NCBI RefSeq assembly: GCF_016745505.1
Contig: NZ_JAERUC010000140.1
Span: forward strand, 1-63,321
Direction of reading: 5' to 3'
DNA: 63,321 bases
From: Streptomyces silvae
GTDB taxonomy: Bacteria; Actinomycetota; Actinomycetes; Streptomycetales; Streptomycetaceae
The translations under genes and the position numbers were made by a program. The notes beneath the pieces are model-generated. The model saw nothing but the letters and a program-made list of their open reading frames with translations, was not told the origin of the DNA and did no database searches. This document shows, one piece after another, positions 1-7,721 of the stretch (positions are counted from its first letter, which is position 1; each line of letters starts with the position of its first letter).

Positions 1-68
1 ACGCGCACGCGACCGGCGAGGAGATCACCACCCAGGACGCGCACGCCACGAGCGAGCCGGCCAAGTAG
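1..68 (+). CDS. 3' end of a CDS beginning left of the window
   Basis: Only the last 21 codons are present, read from base 3 and closed by TAG at 66-68. The visible tail, ending ATGEEITTQDAHATSEPAK, is hydrophilic and rich in Ala, Thr and Glu. It carries no recognisable motif and gives no function. Two strong hairpins follow directly, which supports this being a true gene end. Confidence 0.5.
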   Translation, partial: AHATGEEITTQDAHATSEPAK

Positions 69-86
69 ACCTCACCCGCACGGGGA

Positions 87-125
87 GCGGCCGCGGCGGC
101 GCGGAGGGGGAGCCGCCGCGGCCGC
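87..125. terminator. Rho-independent-type hairpin after the left-edge gene
   Basis: A perfect 14-bp GC stem (87-100 pairs with 112-125) with an 11-nt loop lies 18 bases after the stop codon at 68. It has no T tract, as is usual for Streptomyces terminators. Confidence 0.65.
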
Positions 126-148
126 GGCATGTCCGCGCACACAGGCAG

Positions 149-172
149 GGCCCGAGCCGGTCGGCTCGGGCC
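149..172. terminator. Bidirectional terminator hairpin
   Basis: An 11-bp perfect stem (149-159 with 162-172) and 2-nt loop, followed by TTGT. It sits 17 bases past the stop of the converging PIN-toxin gene and probably ends transcripts from both sides. Confidence 0.7.
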
Positions 173-188
173 TTGTCCGCGCTCCGGT

Positions 189-584
189 TCACAACGCCCG
201 GACCTGGACCTCGGGTCGGCACAGCTTCCGCATGTCGTCCTCGTCCGAGGTGAGGACCGCGACCCGCCCGCGCTGCCGCCCGGCGATGACCGCGAGCGCC
301 GCGTCGATGGCGTACTTGTGGCCGTGCAGGCCGGTCTCACTCAGCGAGCCGATCGCCTCGTCGGCGACGTCCTTGGTGACCGGCTCCACGACGATGCGGG
401 ACATCACCCAGTTCCACTCCGAGCGACGGACCTTGCCGTGGTACGCCTCGATGAGGGTCATGGAGCTGGTCACCACGCGGACCCCCGCCCGATGAGCGTC
501 CTTGAGCTGCGCTTTCATCCGTGGCTCGCCGAGCACGGCCCGTGAGAGCGCCTCACAGTCGAGCACATAGCAGACACCGGCCAT
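189..584 (-). CDS. PIN-domain toxin (VapC-like ribonuclease)
   Basis: A 131-residue protein with the PIN-fold acidic residues in order: Asp9 (YVLDC), Glu46 (TLIEAY), Asp94 (YAIDAALA) and the TSDEDD cluster at 112-117. These coordinate Mg2+ or Mn2+ in VapC-type RNases, which cut structured RNA such as tRNA when freed from their antitoxin. ATG at 584 is chosen because it overlaps the antitoxin stop (TGATG), so translation is coupled; a TTG three bases upstream is the alternative. Its gene follows a ribbon-helix-helix antitoxin gene, the standard order. The RNA target cannot be told from sequence. Confidence 0.8.
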   Translation of the reverse strand: MAGVCYVLDCEALSRAVLGEPRMKAQLKDAHRAGVRVVTSSMTLIEAYHGKVRRSEWNWVMSRIVVEPVTKDVADEAIGSLSETGLHGHKYAIDAALAVIAGRQRGRVAVLTSDEDDMRKLCRPEVQVRAL

Positions 585-856
585 CAAGCGGCCTCGCGCC
601 CGGCAGCCTGCGCTTCGTGCTCATCGAACCATCGCTCGATCTCACGCCGCTCAGACTCTGCCGCCGCCAACTCGGCCTCGGACACCGGTCCGTGCTTCTC
701 CTCCATCCACTCCACCAGCTCGCCCAGCCGGTCCTGCTCACGCTGGCGCTCTATGGCATGCGTGACATACGCGCTGAACGCGCCCGGGCCCACCTCGCTG
801 CGGATCTCCTCCGCCAGCTCCTCCGGCAGTGTGACCGTGTACTTCTTGGTTGCCAT
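584..856 (-). CDS. Ribbon-helix-helix antitoxin of the PIN pair
   Basis: A 90-residue acidic protein. It begins MATKKYTVTLPEELAEEI, a short beta strand plus helix typical of MetJ/Arc/CopG DNA-binding proteins. A Glu-rich C-terminal helix (about residues 45-90) is the likely toxin-binding part. I start it at the ATG giving MATKKY; another in-frame ATG at 868 would add four residues. It overlaps the toxin gene by one base. Pairs of this kind usually repress their own promoter, here between 857 and 881. Confidence 0.75.
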   Translation of the reverse strand: MATKKYTVTLPEELAEEIRSEVGPGAFSAYVTHAIERQREQDRLGELVEWMEEKHGPVSEAELAAAESERREIERWFDEHEAQAAGREAA

Positions 857-881
857 ACCGACCACCATACCGGCTCCGCCG

Positions 882-1421
882 TCAGTAGCGCAGCTCCGCC
901 GTCACCAGGCAGCGCGCCACGCGGGAGACCGCACGGGGGCTGTCCATGGCGACCGAGATGATCTGCTTCTCCCCGGCGTCCACCTCGATGTCGGTCTCGC
1001 CGGTGTCCACCGTCAGGCCCTTGGCGTCGACGAACGTCACGTCCACCTCGTAGGTGTGCGTGACCGCCGCGGTCGAGCGGATCTCGACGGACGAGGCGGT
1101 CGTGGCCCTGCGCTTGCCCTTCTTGGGCTGGGCACAGCGGATGACGCGCAAGGCGGGCGACTCCGAGGCGGTCGCGGCGGGGGTGGCCGACTCGTAGGCG
1201 GAGCCGCCGGACGAGCTGGACGAGCTGTCGTAGTCATCGTCGTCGTAGTGGTGGTAGCTGCCGTTGCTCTTCTTGGAGTTGGAGCAGCCGCCCCCTGAGC
1301 TGCTGCTCTTGCCGCTGCGGCTCTTCCCGCTCTTTCCGCCGCTGCTGGACGTGGAGAATCCGGTGAGCGCGAGCACCACCACGACCAGTACGGCCGCGAA
1401 CCTCATCTGTCGCCGCATCAT
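882..1421 (-). CDS. Secreted or anchored Ser/Gly-rich protein
   Basis: A 179-residue protein starting MMRRQMRF, followed by a hydrophobic stretch (about 8-22) that looks like a signal peptide or anchor. Next comes a low-complexity linker rich in Ser, Gly and Lys with an acidic run (HHYDDDDYDSSSSSS), then a C-terminal domain of about 85 residues with alternating beta-strand pattern and two cysteines. The ATG at 1421 has AAGGGGGG about 9 bases upstream. The C-terminal half resembles small beta-sandwich domains of exported actinobacterial proteins. Function unknown. Confidence 0.65.
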   Translation of the reverse strand: MMRRQMRFAAVLVVVVLALTGFSTSSSGGKSGKSRSGKSSSSGGGCSNSKKSNGSYHHYDDDDYDSSSSSSGGSAYESATPAATASESPALRVIRCAQPKKGKRRATTASSVEIRSTAAVTHTYEVDVTFVDAKGLTVDTGETDIEVDAGEKQIISVAMDSPRAVSRVARCLVTAELRY

Positions 1422-1676
1422 CGATGCAGCCCCCCTTGCTGTAGTCGGCTTCCCGGCCGCCGCGCGGCCGCGCGACACCGTAACGCACAGCATCCCGGGC
1501 GCTCACGGCCAGTCCCGTCATGACCCTGTCACGGTCTCGTCATGGTCTCCCGGCGGCGCGACGGCGAGCCCCGGCTGCCTCCGTCCGTCTCCGATGGCAG
1601 GGAAGATCGGCCAGGCGTAGCGTCGAGCGCGGGGAGCGGTGCGCACAGCCGTGCGCCTTGGCCCGGGAGGCTGTCG

Positions 1677-2378
1677 ATGATCCGCAATGTCCTCGGCTCC
1701 GTCGTCGCGCTCGTGGGAGCGGCGGCGGCCGTGCAGAGCCCCTTCCACAGCTGGTTCGACGACCGCCTCGGGCGGGACTACCGCGTCCAGGACCTGTTCA
1801 ACGGCATCAGCGGTGTCTCGTCGTCCGTGATGGGCTCGATCCTGCTGCCCTTCCTCTTCGCCGCACTGGTGACACTTGTGGGGGTCGTGCTCCGGCTGCG
1901 CTGGGTGGTGGTCCTGGCCGGACTGATCGTGATCGGCTTCACCGTGCTGTGGATGGTCCGGCAGGGGCAGGAGGCCGGGAGCCTGACGGTCGACGGTGAC
2001 GGGAACGGGCTGGGCTGGGGCGTGGCGCAGGCGCTGGCGGGCGGTCTCCTTCTCCTGCTGGGCGCGCTGCTGATGTCGGGACGGCGGAAGCGGGCGGCGC
2101 GGGAGCGGTACACCGCCGACCCCTATCCCGTACCGCCGGACGACCGTCCGGACACCTGGCCGCCGACCCAGGAGCCGGGCCCGGCCGCGCAGACCTCTCC
2201 CGCGCCGGAGCCCGAGAGGGACCCGTACACCGGGCCGGGCCGGCACCGGGCGGCACCCGCCGACGAGGACACCGCCCCGTACCCGGTCCAGCATCCGGAA
2301 GGCCAGTACCAAGAGGACCCGTATCCCGACGAAGGGGAGCCGCGGGACCAGGGGCGCTACAACCCGCCCCACCCCTGA
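1677..2378 (+). CDS. Membrane protein with Pro-rich cytoplasmic tail
   Basis: A 233-residue protein with about four hydrophobic segments in the first 125 residues (starts MIRNVLGSVVALVGAAAAVQ; further segments near 45-65, 70-90 and 105-122). A charged hydrophilic tail rich in Pro, Asp, Glu and Tyr follows, with repeated DPYP-like motifs. ATG at 1677 follows GGGAGG at 1665-1670. It ends 9 bases from the convergent stop of afsK. I know no function for this family. Confidence 0.7.
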   Translation: MIRNVLGSVVALVGAAAAVQSPFHSWFDDRLGRDYRVQDLFNGISGVSSSVMGSILLPFLFAALVTLVGVVLRLRWVVVLAGLIVIGFTVLWMVRQGQEAGSLTVDGDGNGLGWGVAQALAGGLLLLLGALLMSGRRKRAARERYTADPYPVPPDDRPDTWPPTQEPGPAAQTSPAPEPERDPYTGPGRHRAAPADEDTAPYPVQHPEGQYQEDPYPDEGEPRDQGRYNPPHP

Positions 2379-2387
2379 TCCGTCAGG

Positions 2388-4769
2388 TCAGGTCCGGGCC
2401 CTGCTGCCCGTCCCCGTGCCCTTCAGCGCGTCCAGGGCGTACACGCAGCGGTCCTTGCTGCACGCGTACACGACGCCCGCCTGCGCCACCGGGGAGCCCG
2501 TGATCTCGCCGCCCGTGGCCAGCTTCCAGCGGAGCTGGCCGCCTGCCGCGTCCAGCGTGTAGAGCACGTGGTCCGCCGAGCCGAAGTGGACCCGGCCGTC
2601 CGCGACCACGGGTGCGCCGACCACTTCGCCGCCCGCCGCGAAACGCCACTTGGGCGTTCCGGTCACCGCGTCCAGCGTGTACAGCGCGCTGCCGCTGCCG
2701 ACGTGCACGTTGCCCGCCGTGACCAGCACGGGCTCGATGGACTGCCGGGCCTCCGTCGCGATCCGCCACCGGTCCTTGCCGGTCGCCGCGTCCAGGGCGT
2801 ACACGGTGCCCAGGTAGTCGGCGAGGTAGACCCCGCCGCCCGTGACCGCGGGGCCCGGCGCGAAGGCGGGCGCGGAGAGGAAGACGGCCGGTGACTCGAA
2901 GTGCCAGCGGACCCGGCCGGAGACCGCGTCCACTGCCAGCACCCGGGTGCCCGCCGCGACGTACACGAAGCCGTCGGGCGCGGGGGTGACCCGGACCGGG
3001 ACCCCGCCGCAGGAGGCGGCGTCGCCGACGGGGTAGGACCAGCGTTCCGTGCCGGTGCGCGCGTCGACGGCCCGCAGCCGGGCGTCCTGCCAGAGGTAGA
3101 CCGTGCCCTCGTGGATGACGGGCCCGGCCTCCGGCGTCTCGAAGTCCGTCTGGACCCCGGAGGTCTCCCACAGCTTCTCGCCGCTGGACGCCTCCCACGC
3201 CTGTACGCCGCCGCCCCGCGTCCCGGTCAGGACGGTGCCCCGGTCGGCCTTGAGGGCGTACACCCAGGCGTCGGTCTGGAGCCGCCACCGCTCGGCACCG
3301 GTGGCCGCGTCCAGGGCGTACAGGGACGGGCCGTCCGAGGCGTGGATCCGGCCGCCGTCGACGGCCATCGACCAGGCCACGTCGCGGGTCTTGAACTGGC
3401 GGCGCCCGTTGCCCACGTCCAGGGCGTGGACCTCGAAGGACGTCACGTACAGCAGGTCGCCCACCACGACGGGCGTGCCCCACACGTCGTTCGACATACG
3501 GAAGCGCCACGGCCGCCAGCGGTCCGGCGCCGCGTCGGGGGCCGGTGCCGGGGCGGGCACCGGAGCGGCCGGGGCCGCCGCCGTGTGACCGCCGGGCGGG
3601 CGCACCCAGCCGGTGGCCGGGTCGGCGTGCGCGGCGGCGGGACCCCGTACGTCCACGGGGCGCGGCCCGGGGCCGATCGGCACCTTGGCGCCGGGCAGCT
3701 GCACGGGCCCGCCGTCGGGGGCGGGCGCCGGCACCGGCACGGGTGCCGGCGCGGGTGCCGGCGCGGTCCGCAGGTCGCCTCCGCTGCGCCAGGCCTCGTA
3801 CCGGTCGGCACCGGGCGGCGGCTGCTGCGGGGGCGGGGGTACGACCACGGGGGCGGGCGCGACGGCGACGGCGCGGCCACCGCCGCGGCGCTGCTCGATC
3901 ATCGCGGTCGCGACGGTCGGCAGCCAGGCCGAGGCCGTGCCGCTGTCGTCGCTGCCGGAGGCGAACAGGTGCGGGGCCAGCTGGGACTGGAGGTCCGCCG
4001 GGCTGGGCCGCCGGGCCGCGTCCATCTGCATGCAGGACTCGATGAGCGGCCGCAGGTCGTCGGGCAGCCCCTCGGTGTCGGGGCCCTCCCGCAGCAGCAT
4101 GAACACCGTCTCGACCGGATTCGCCCCGTGGAAGGGCGCGTGGCCCGTCGCGGCGAAGACGAGGGTGGAGCCGAGCGAGAACACATCGCTGGCGCCCGTC
4201 ACGCTGCGCGAGTCGCGGGCCTGCTCCGGGGACATGTACGCGGGCGTGCCCACCGCGACGTTCGTCATGGTCAGCCGGGTGTTGGAGACCCCGGACGCGA
4301 TACCGAAGTCGATCACCCGCGGGCCGTCCTCGACCACCAGGACGTTGGACGGCTTCAGGTCGCGGTGGACGAGCCCCGCCCCGTGGATCGACTGGAGGGC
4401 CTCCGCGATCCCGGCGGCCAGCCAGCGCACGGCCTGGGTCGGCATCGGCCCGCACTCATTCACTATCTCCTCGAGGGAGGGGGCGGGGACGTAGGCGGTG
4501 GCCAGCCAGGGGACGGCCGCCCTCGGGTCGGCGTCGACCACGGCGGCGGTGTAGAACCCGCTGACCGCGCGTGCGGCCTCCACCTCGCGCGTGAAGCGGA
4601 CCCGGAACAGCTGGTCCTCGGCCAGTTCCGTGCGGACCGTCTTGATCGCCACCCGTCGGCCCGACGCCGACCGCGCGAGATAGACCAGCCCCATGCCGCC
4701 GGCCCCGAGCCGTCCCAGCACCTCGAACGGGCCGATCCGCCTCGGGTCATGCTGCGTCAGCTGCTCCAC
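2388..4769 (-). CDS. afsK: Ser/Thr protein kinase AfsK with C-terminal PQQ-type propeller
   Basis: A 793-residue Hanks-type kinase: glycine loop GAGGMG at 22-27, Lys43, HRDLKPSN from 135, DFG at 154-156 and SPE in the activation segment. A Pro/Ala-rich linker (about 285-445) leads to a run of PQQ-like beta-propeller repeats. No membrane segment is visible, unlike PknD. The kinase domain matches my memory of S. coelicolor AfsK (799 residues), which autophosphorylates at Thr168 (Thr167 here, in the run TRLTMTN) and phosphorylates AfsR and DivIVA, linking it to antibiotic control and polar growth. GTG at 4769 is preceded by GGGGAGG. AfsR is not in the window. Confidence 0.9.
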   Translation of the reverse strand: MEQLTQHDPRRIGPFEVLGRLGAGGMGLVYLARSASGRRVAIKTVRTELAEDQLFRVRFTREVEAARAVSGFYTAAVVDADPRAAVPWLATAYVPAPSLEEIVNECGPMPTQAVRWLAAGIAEALQSIHGAGLVHRDLKPSNVLVVEDGPRVIDFGIASGVSNTRLTMTNVAVGTPAYMSPEQARDSRSVTGASDVFSLGSTLVFAATGHAPFHGANPVETVFMLLREGPDTEGLPDDLRPLIESCMQMDAARRPSPADLQSQLAPHLFASGSDDSGTASAWLPTVATAMIEQRRGGGRAVAVAPAPVVVPPPPQQPPPGADRYEAWRSGGDLRTAPAPAPAPVPVPAPAPDGGPVQLPGAKVPIGPGPRPVDVRGPAAAHADPATGWVRPPGGHTAAAPAAPVPAPAPAPDAAPDRWRPWRFRMSNDVWGTPVVVGDLLYVTSFEVHALDVGNGRRQFKTRDVAWSMAVDGGRIHASDGPSLYALDAATGAERWRLQTDAWVYALKADRGTVLTGTRGGGVQAWEASSGEKLWETSGVQTDFETPEAGPVIHEGTVYLWQDARLRAVDARTGTERWSYPVGDAASCGGVPVRVTPAPDGFVYVAAGTRVLAVDAVSGRVRWHFESPAVFLSAPAFAPGPAVTGGGVYLADYLGTVYALDAATGKDRWRIATEARQSIEPVLVTAGNVHVGSGSALYTLDAVTGTPKWRFAAGGEVVGAPVVADGRVHFGSADHVLYTLDAAGGQLRWKLATGGEITGSPVAQAGVVYACSKDRCVYALDALKGTGTGSRART

Positions 4770-4973
4770 TTGCCTGCCACCTCCCCGTACGGACCTCAGG
4801 AACAGAAGCCCGCGAAATCCCGCCCTGTGCAGCGTCTCACCACTGGGCACCACTTGGCGGTGCGCACCCTGATTCTTCCTGGCTCGGGGCCCGGTTGCGA
4901 ACCCGGGGGCGGAACGGAGTGTTGTGTGGCACTCCATCCCTTTCAGGACACCGCCGGGACGGCTCCGGGAGGG

Positions 4974-5777
4974 CTACGGAAGCAGCTCGGTCGGCTGGAG
5001 GACGGCGAAAGCCGCACCCTGGTCGTCCTGGAGGACCGCCATCCGCCCGTACGGGATGTCCTGGGGAGGGGCGGTGATCCGGCCACCGAGGCGTACGGCG
5101 GTGTCGGCGGCGCGATCGCAGTCGGTGACCGCGAAGTAGCTGAGGAAGTAGCTCGGCAGCATCGCGGGGAACGCGTCCGTGAGGACCGCACGTCCGCCGA
5201 CCGCGGTGTCCTCGCCGGGTTCGGTCCCGGCGGGGGACCAGGTCCGGAACGGCTCCGTGGCCCCGGCACCGCCCTCGGCGCCGGGCAGTTCGATGTCGGT
5301 GCCCTGGAAGCCGAAGACCTCTTCGTAGAAGGCGTCCACCCGCTCGGGCAGGCGGGTGTAGACCTCGGTCCAGCAGAAGGCGCCCGGCGCGTTCTGCTTC
5401 TCGAATCCCGCGCGTTCACCCGCCTGCCAGAGACCGAAGACCGCCCCGCCCGGGTCGGCCGCCTGGGCCAGGACACCGGCCGCGCCGGCCCGTACGGGAT
5501 CGGTGATCACCTGGCCGCCCGCCTCGCGGATCAGGGCGACGGTGGCGCGGATGTCGTCGGTGGAGAAGTAGACGCCCCAGGTCGTGGGCATGCGGCCGTC
5601 CTGCTTGGCGGCGAGCGCCGCCACCAGCTCGCCTTCGCTGTACGCGTCCGCGAACGGCATGCCGTCCTCCGCGTGGAAGGTCCAGCCGAAGAGCCCGCCG
5701 TAGAAGCGCTTGCCGGCCTCCAGGTCGGAGAGCTGCACATCCACCCAGCACGGCGCGGACTGCGCGAATACGGCCAT
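4974..5777 (-). CDS. kbpA: Two-domain VOC (glyoxalase-fold) protein, probable AfsK-binding protein
   Basis: A 267-residue protein with two VOC modules in tandem (about 8-120 and 135-262), each ending in a conserved Gly-rich strand (PGGAVFGLWQ, QGAAFAVLQP). VOC proteins may be metalloenzymes or plain binding proteins. S. coelicolor encodes an AfsK-binding protein, KbpA, which inhibits AfsK autophosphorylation; I recall it as neighbouring afsK and of similar size, so adjacency and same strand suggest this is its orthologue. ATG at 5777 follows GGAAGGA. Called from context; an unrelated VOC hydroxylase-like protein is the alternative. Confidence 0.6.
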   Translation of the reverse strand: MAVFAQSAPCWVDVQLSDLEAGKRFYGGLFGWTFHAEDGMPFADAYSEGELVAALAAKQDGRMPTTWGVYFSTDDIRATVALIREAGGQVITDPVRAGAAGVLAQAADPGGAVFGLWQAGERAGFEKQNAPGAFCWTEVYTRLPERVDAFYEEVFGFQGTDIELPGAEGGAGATEPFRTWSPAGTEPGEDTAVGGRAVLTDAFPAMLPSYFLSYFAVTDCDRAADTAVRLGGRITAPPQDIPYGRMAVLQDDQGAAFAVLQPTELLP

Positions 5778-6201
5778 GGCCCGGGTCCTTCCGTCGCAGT
5801 GAGGTGGCGGTGAGGTCGCGGTGCATGCGCCGCGCGGTCGCGAGGGCAGCCGTGACGCCCGTCACACTCAACGTAACGTCGGGGGCCTTCCGGCGCGCCC
5901 CGAGGGGCCGAATAGAACCTTTGCCCGAATCGTGAAGGCCCTGCGACCCGCATGGACGGAAGTTGTCCACCGAAGTTATCCACAGGCTGTTGATAACAAC
6001 ATCGCACCAGGGCACGTGCGGCCCGGCCGCGCGACACGGAAGAAGCGGAATTCCATAAACGCGTACGCCCGCGCGGAAACGGACCGGAAACGGATCGCAC
6101 CGCTCCAGGGAATTGCGCTGTTCACCCCGTACGCACTGGGGCGTTCCCCATTTGCAGTCGGTCAGATCGCGCTCGGATCACCCCTCGGTAAGCTGACGGG
6201 C
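5778..6201. other. 424-bp gap holding promoters and DnaA-box-like sites
   Basis: No convincing gene lies here; an open frame runs through it, but its codon use is not Streptomyces-like. The centre (5960-6000) is unusually AT-rich for this genome and carries the DnaA-box-like cluster listed separately. Promoters for the divergent VOC and TetR genes must also be here. TAAGCT at 6189-6194, just before the TetR start, is a possible -10 box without a clear -35. Confidence 0.5.
5963..5997. promoter_or_regulatory. Cluster of DnaA-box-like 9-mers
   Basis: TTGTCCACC (5963-5971), TTATCCACA (5976-5984) and, on the other strand, TTATCAACA (5989-5997) lie within 35 bp. The first two are one mismatch from the Streptomyces preferred TTGTCCACA; the middle one equals the E. 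coli consensus. The third is one mismatch away from it. Confidence 0.5.
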
Positions 6202-6849
6202 ATGACAGGACAAGTACGCACCGTCGACGGCCGCGTGGCTGGTCGGCGAGGTCAGGCGACGCGGCAGAAGCTGCTCGACTGCCTCAGCGAGATGCTCAGC
6301 TCCTCGCCGTACCGGGACGTCAAAGTCATCGACGTCGCACGGAAGGCGGGGACTTCACCCGCGACTTTCTACCAGTATTTCCCCGACGTCGAGGGCGCCG
6401 TTCTCGAACTCGCCGAGGAAATGGCCAAGGAAGGTGCCGGACTGACCGAACTGGTCGGCGGCCGCTCCTGGGTCGGCAAGGCCGGCTGGCAGGCCTCCGA
6501 AGAACTCGTCGACGGATTCCTCGACTTCTGGCGACGACATGACGCGATCCTCCGCGTCGTCGACCTCGGCGCGGCCGAGGGCGACAAGCGGTTCTACAAG
6601 ATCCGCATGAAGGTCCTGAGCTCCGTCACCAATTCCCTTACGGACGCGGTCAAGGAGCTCCAGTCCAAGGGCAGGGTCGACAAGGACGTCAGTCCCGGCG
6701 CGGTGGCAGGTTCCCTGGTCGTCATGCTGGCCGGGGTCGCCTCGCACCAGAAGGGCTTCACCACCTGGGGCGTGAAGCAGGCCGAAATCCGGCCGAACCT
6801 CGCCCTGTTGGTCCACCTGGGCATCACCGGCAAGAAGCCGGTCAGGTAG
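6202..6849 (+). CDS. TetR-family transcriptional regulator
   Basis: A 215-residue protein with an N-terminal TetR helix-turn-helix (about 14-62; DVKVIDVARKAGTSPATFYQY is the recognition region) and an alpha-helical ligand domain. ATG at 6202 begins MTGQVRTVDGRVAG; the longer open frame upstream lacks coding character. Followed by a strong terminator, so it is probably monocistronic. Ligand and targets unknown. The gap upstream, shared with the VOC/afsK side, is a natural place for its operator. Confidence 0.85.
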   Translation: MTGQVRTVDGRVAGRRGQATRQKLLDCLSEMLSSSPYRDVKVIDVARKAGTSPATFYQYFPDVEGAVLELAEEMAKEGAGLTELVGGRSWVGKAGWQASEELVDGFLDFWRRHDAILRVVDLGAAEGDKRFYKIRMKVLSSVTNSLTDAVKELQSKGRVDKDVSPGAVAGSLVVMLAGVASHQKGFTTWGVKQAEIRPNLALLVHLGITGKKPVR

Positions 6850-6917
6850 GCCCGGGCCGGAGACTCCCCGTACACGCCGGGCGCCGCGTCCCTCCGCGGC
6901 CCCTACGTCCTGTCTCA

Positions 6918-6951
6918 CCGACGGCGGACCACTCCTGTGGTCCGCCGTCGG
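6918..6951. terminator. Strong terminator after the TetR gene
   Basis: A perfect 15-bp stem (6918-6932 with 6937-6951) with a TCCT loop, 69 bases after the TetR stop and 39 bases before the next start. Confidence 0.85.
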
Positions 6952-6989
6952 CGTTTCCGCACCGGCCCGGAACGCTGTGGAATGGGGCC

Positions 6990-7655
6990 ATGAGCGATGC
7001 ACAGAAGGACTTCCGCGACCTGCTCCACGCGCAGCGCGTCTGGGACGTGCCCCTCCCCCGCTTCGACCCGTCCGCCGCCCCCGCCGCTCCCCTGCCCCTC
7101 TTCCACACCTGGTTCGCCGAGGCGGTGGCCGCCGGGCAGACCGAGCCGCACACCATGACCCTGGCGACGGCGGACGCGGAGGGCCGGCCCGATGTGCGCA
7201 CCTTGATGCTGCACGACGCGGACGAGCGCGGCTGGCACTTCGCCACCCACGCCACCAGCGCGAAGGGCCGACAGCTCGCCGCCCGCCCGGACGCGGCGCT
7301 CGGCTTCTACTGGCCCGCCCAGGGCCGCCAGGTGCGCGTACGGGGCAGTGCCGTCCCCGCGGACCGCGAGGAGAGCCGGGCCGATCTGCGGGCCAGGTCC
7401 ACCGGGGCGCTGGCCGCCGCGCTGACCGGGGCGCAGAGCGAGGTGCTCCCGGCGTACGAGGACCTCGTACGGGCCTCCGAGGCGGCCTGGGAGCGCGCGC
7501 GGGAGGAACCGGACGCCGAGGCGGAGACCTGGACGCGCTATGTGGTCGAGCCGCGGGAGGTGGAGTTCTTCCAGGGCGACGAGCGGCGCCGGCACGTGCG
7601 GCTGCGCTACCGCCGGGACGGCGCCGGCTGGACCCGCGAGCTGCTCTGGCCCTGA
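6990..7655 (+). CDS. Pyridoxamine-phosphate-oxidase-like flavoprotein
   Basis: A 221-residue protein with the split-barrel FMN-binding fold of PNPOx (TMTLATADAEGRPDVRTLMLH near 55-75) and the C-terminal PNPOx dimerisation segment (VEFFQGDERRRHVRLRYRRD). The bona fide pdxH lies at 32406-33122, so this is a diverged paralogue. It lacks the RTVLLK signature, having RTLMLH instead. It may oxidise another substrate or reduce a cofactor. ATG at 6990 lies 39 bases after the preceding terminator. A GGGAAAGGAG run after its stop leads into htpX. Confidence 0.75.
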   Translation: MSDAQKDFRDLLHAQRVWDVPLPRFDPSAAPAAPLPLFHTWFAEAVAAGQTEPHTMTLATADAEGRPDVRTLMLHDADERGWHFATHATSAKGRQLAARPDAALGFYWPAQGRQVRVRGSAVPADREESRADLRARSTGALAAALTGAQSEVLPAYEDLVRASEAAWERAREEPDAEAETWTRYVVEPREVEFFQGDERRRHVRLRYRRDGAGWTRELLWP

Positions 7656-7721
7656 GCCCTCACCTCCGGTTTACCCGGGAAAGGAGCACTATGGGAGTCA
7701 GGTGAGCGGCTGGAGGCACCC

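Noticed and set aside
1234..1521. Overlapping minus-strand frame beside the Ser-rich gene
   Set aside because: The other frame has a signal-like N-terminus and a ribosome-binding site; this one has neither.
2901..5813. 970-codon open frame antisense to afsK and the VOC gene
   Set aside because: It is the GC-bias mirror of real genes; the product is Gly/Arg/His-rich with no domain, whereas the opposite strand encodes a clear kinase.
5821..6201. Upstream extension of the TetR frame
   Set aside because: Open by chance only; codon use is not Streptomyces-like and it would run over the DnaA-box region. The ATG at 6202 gives a normal TetR length.
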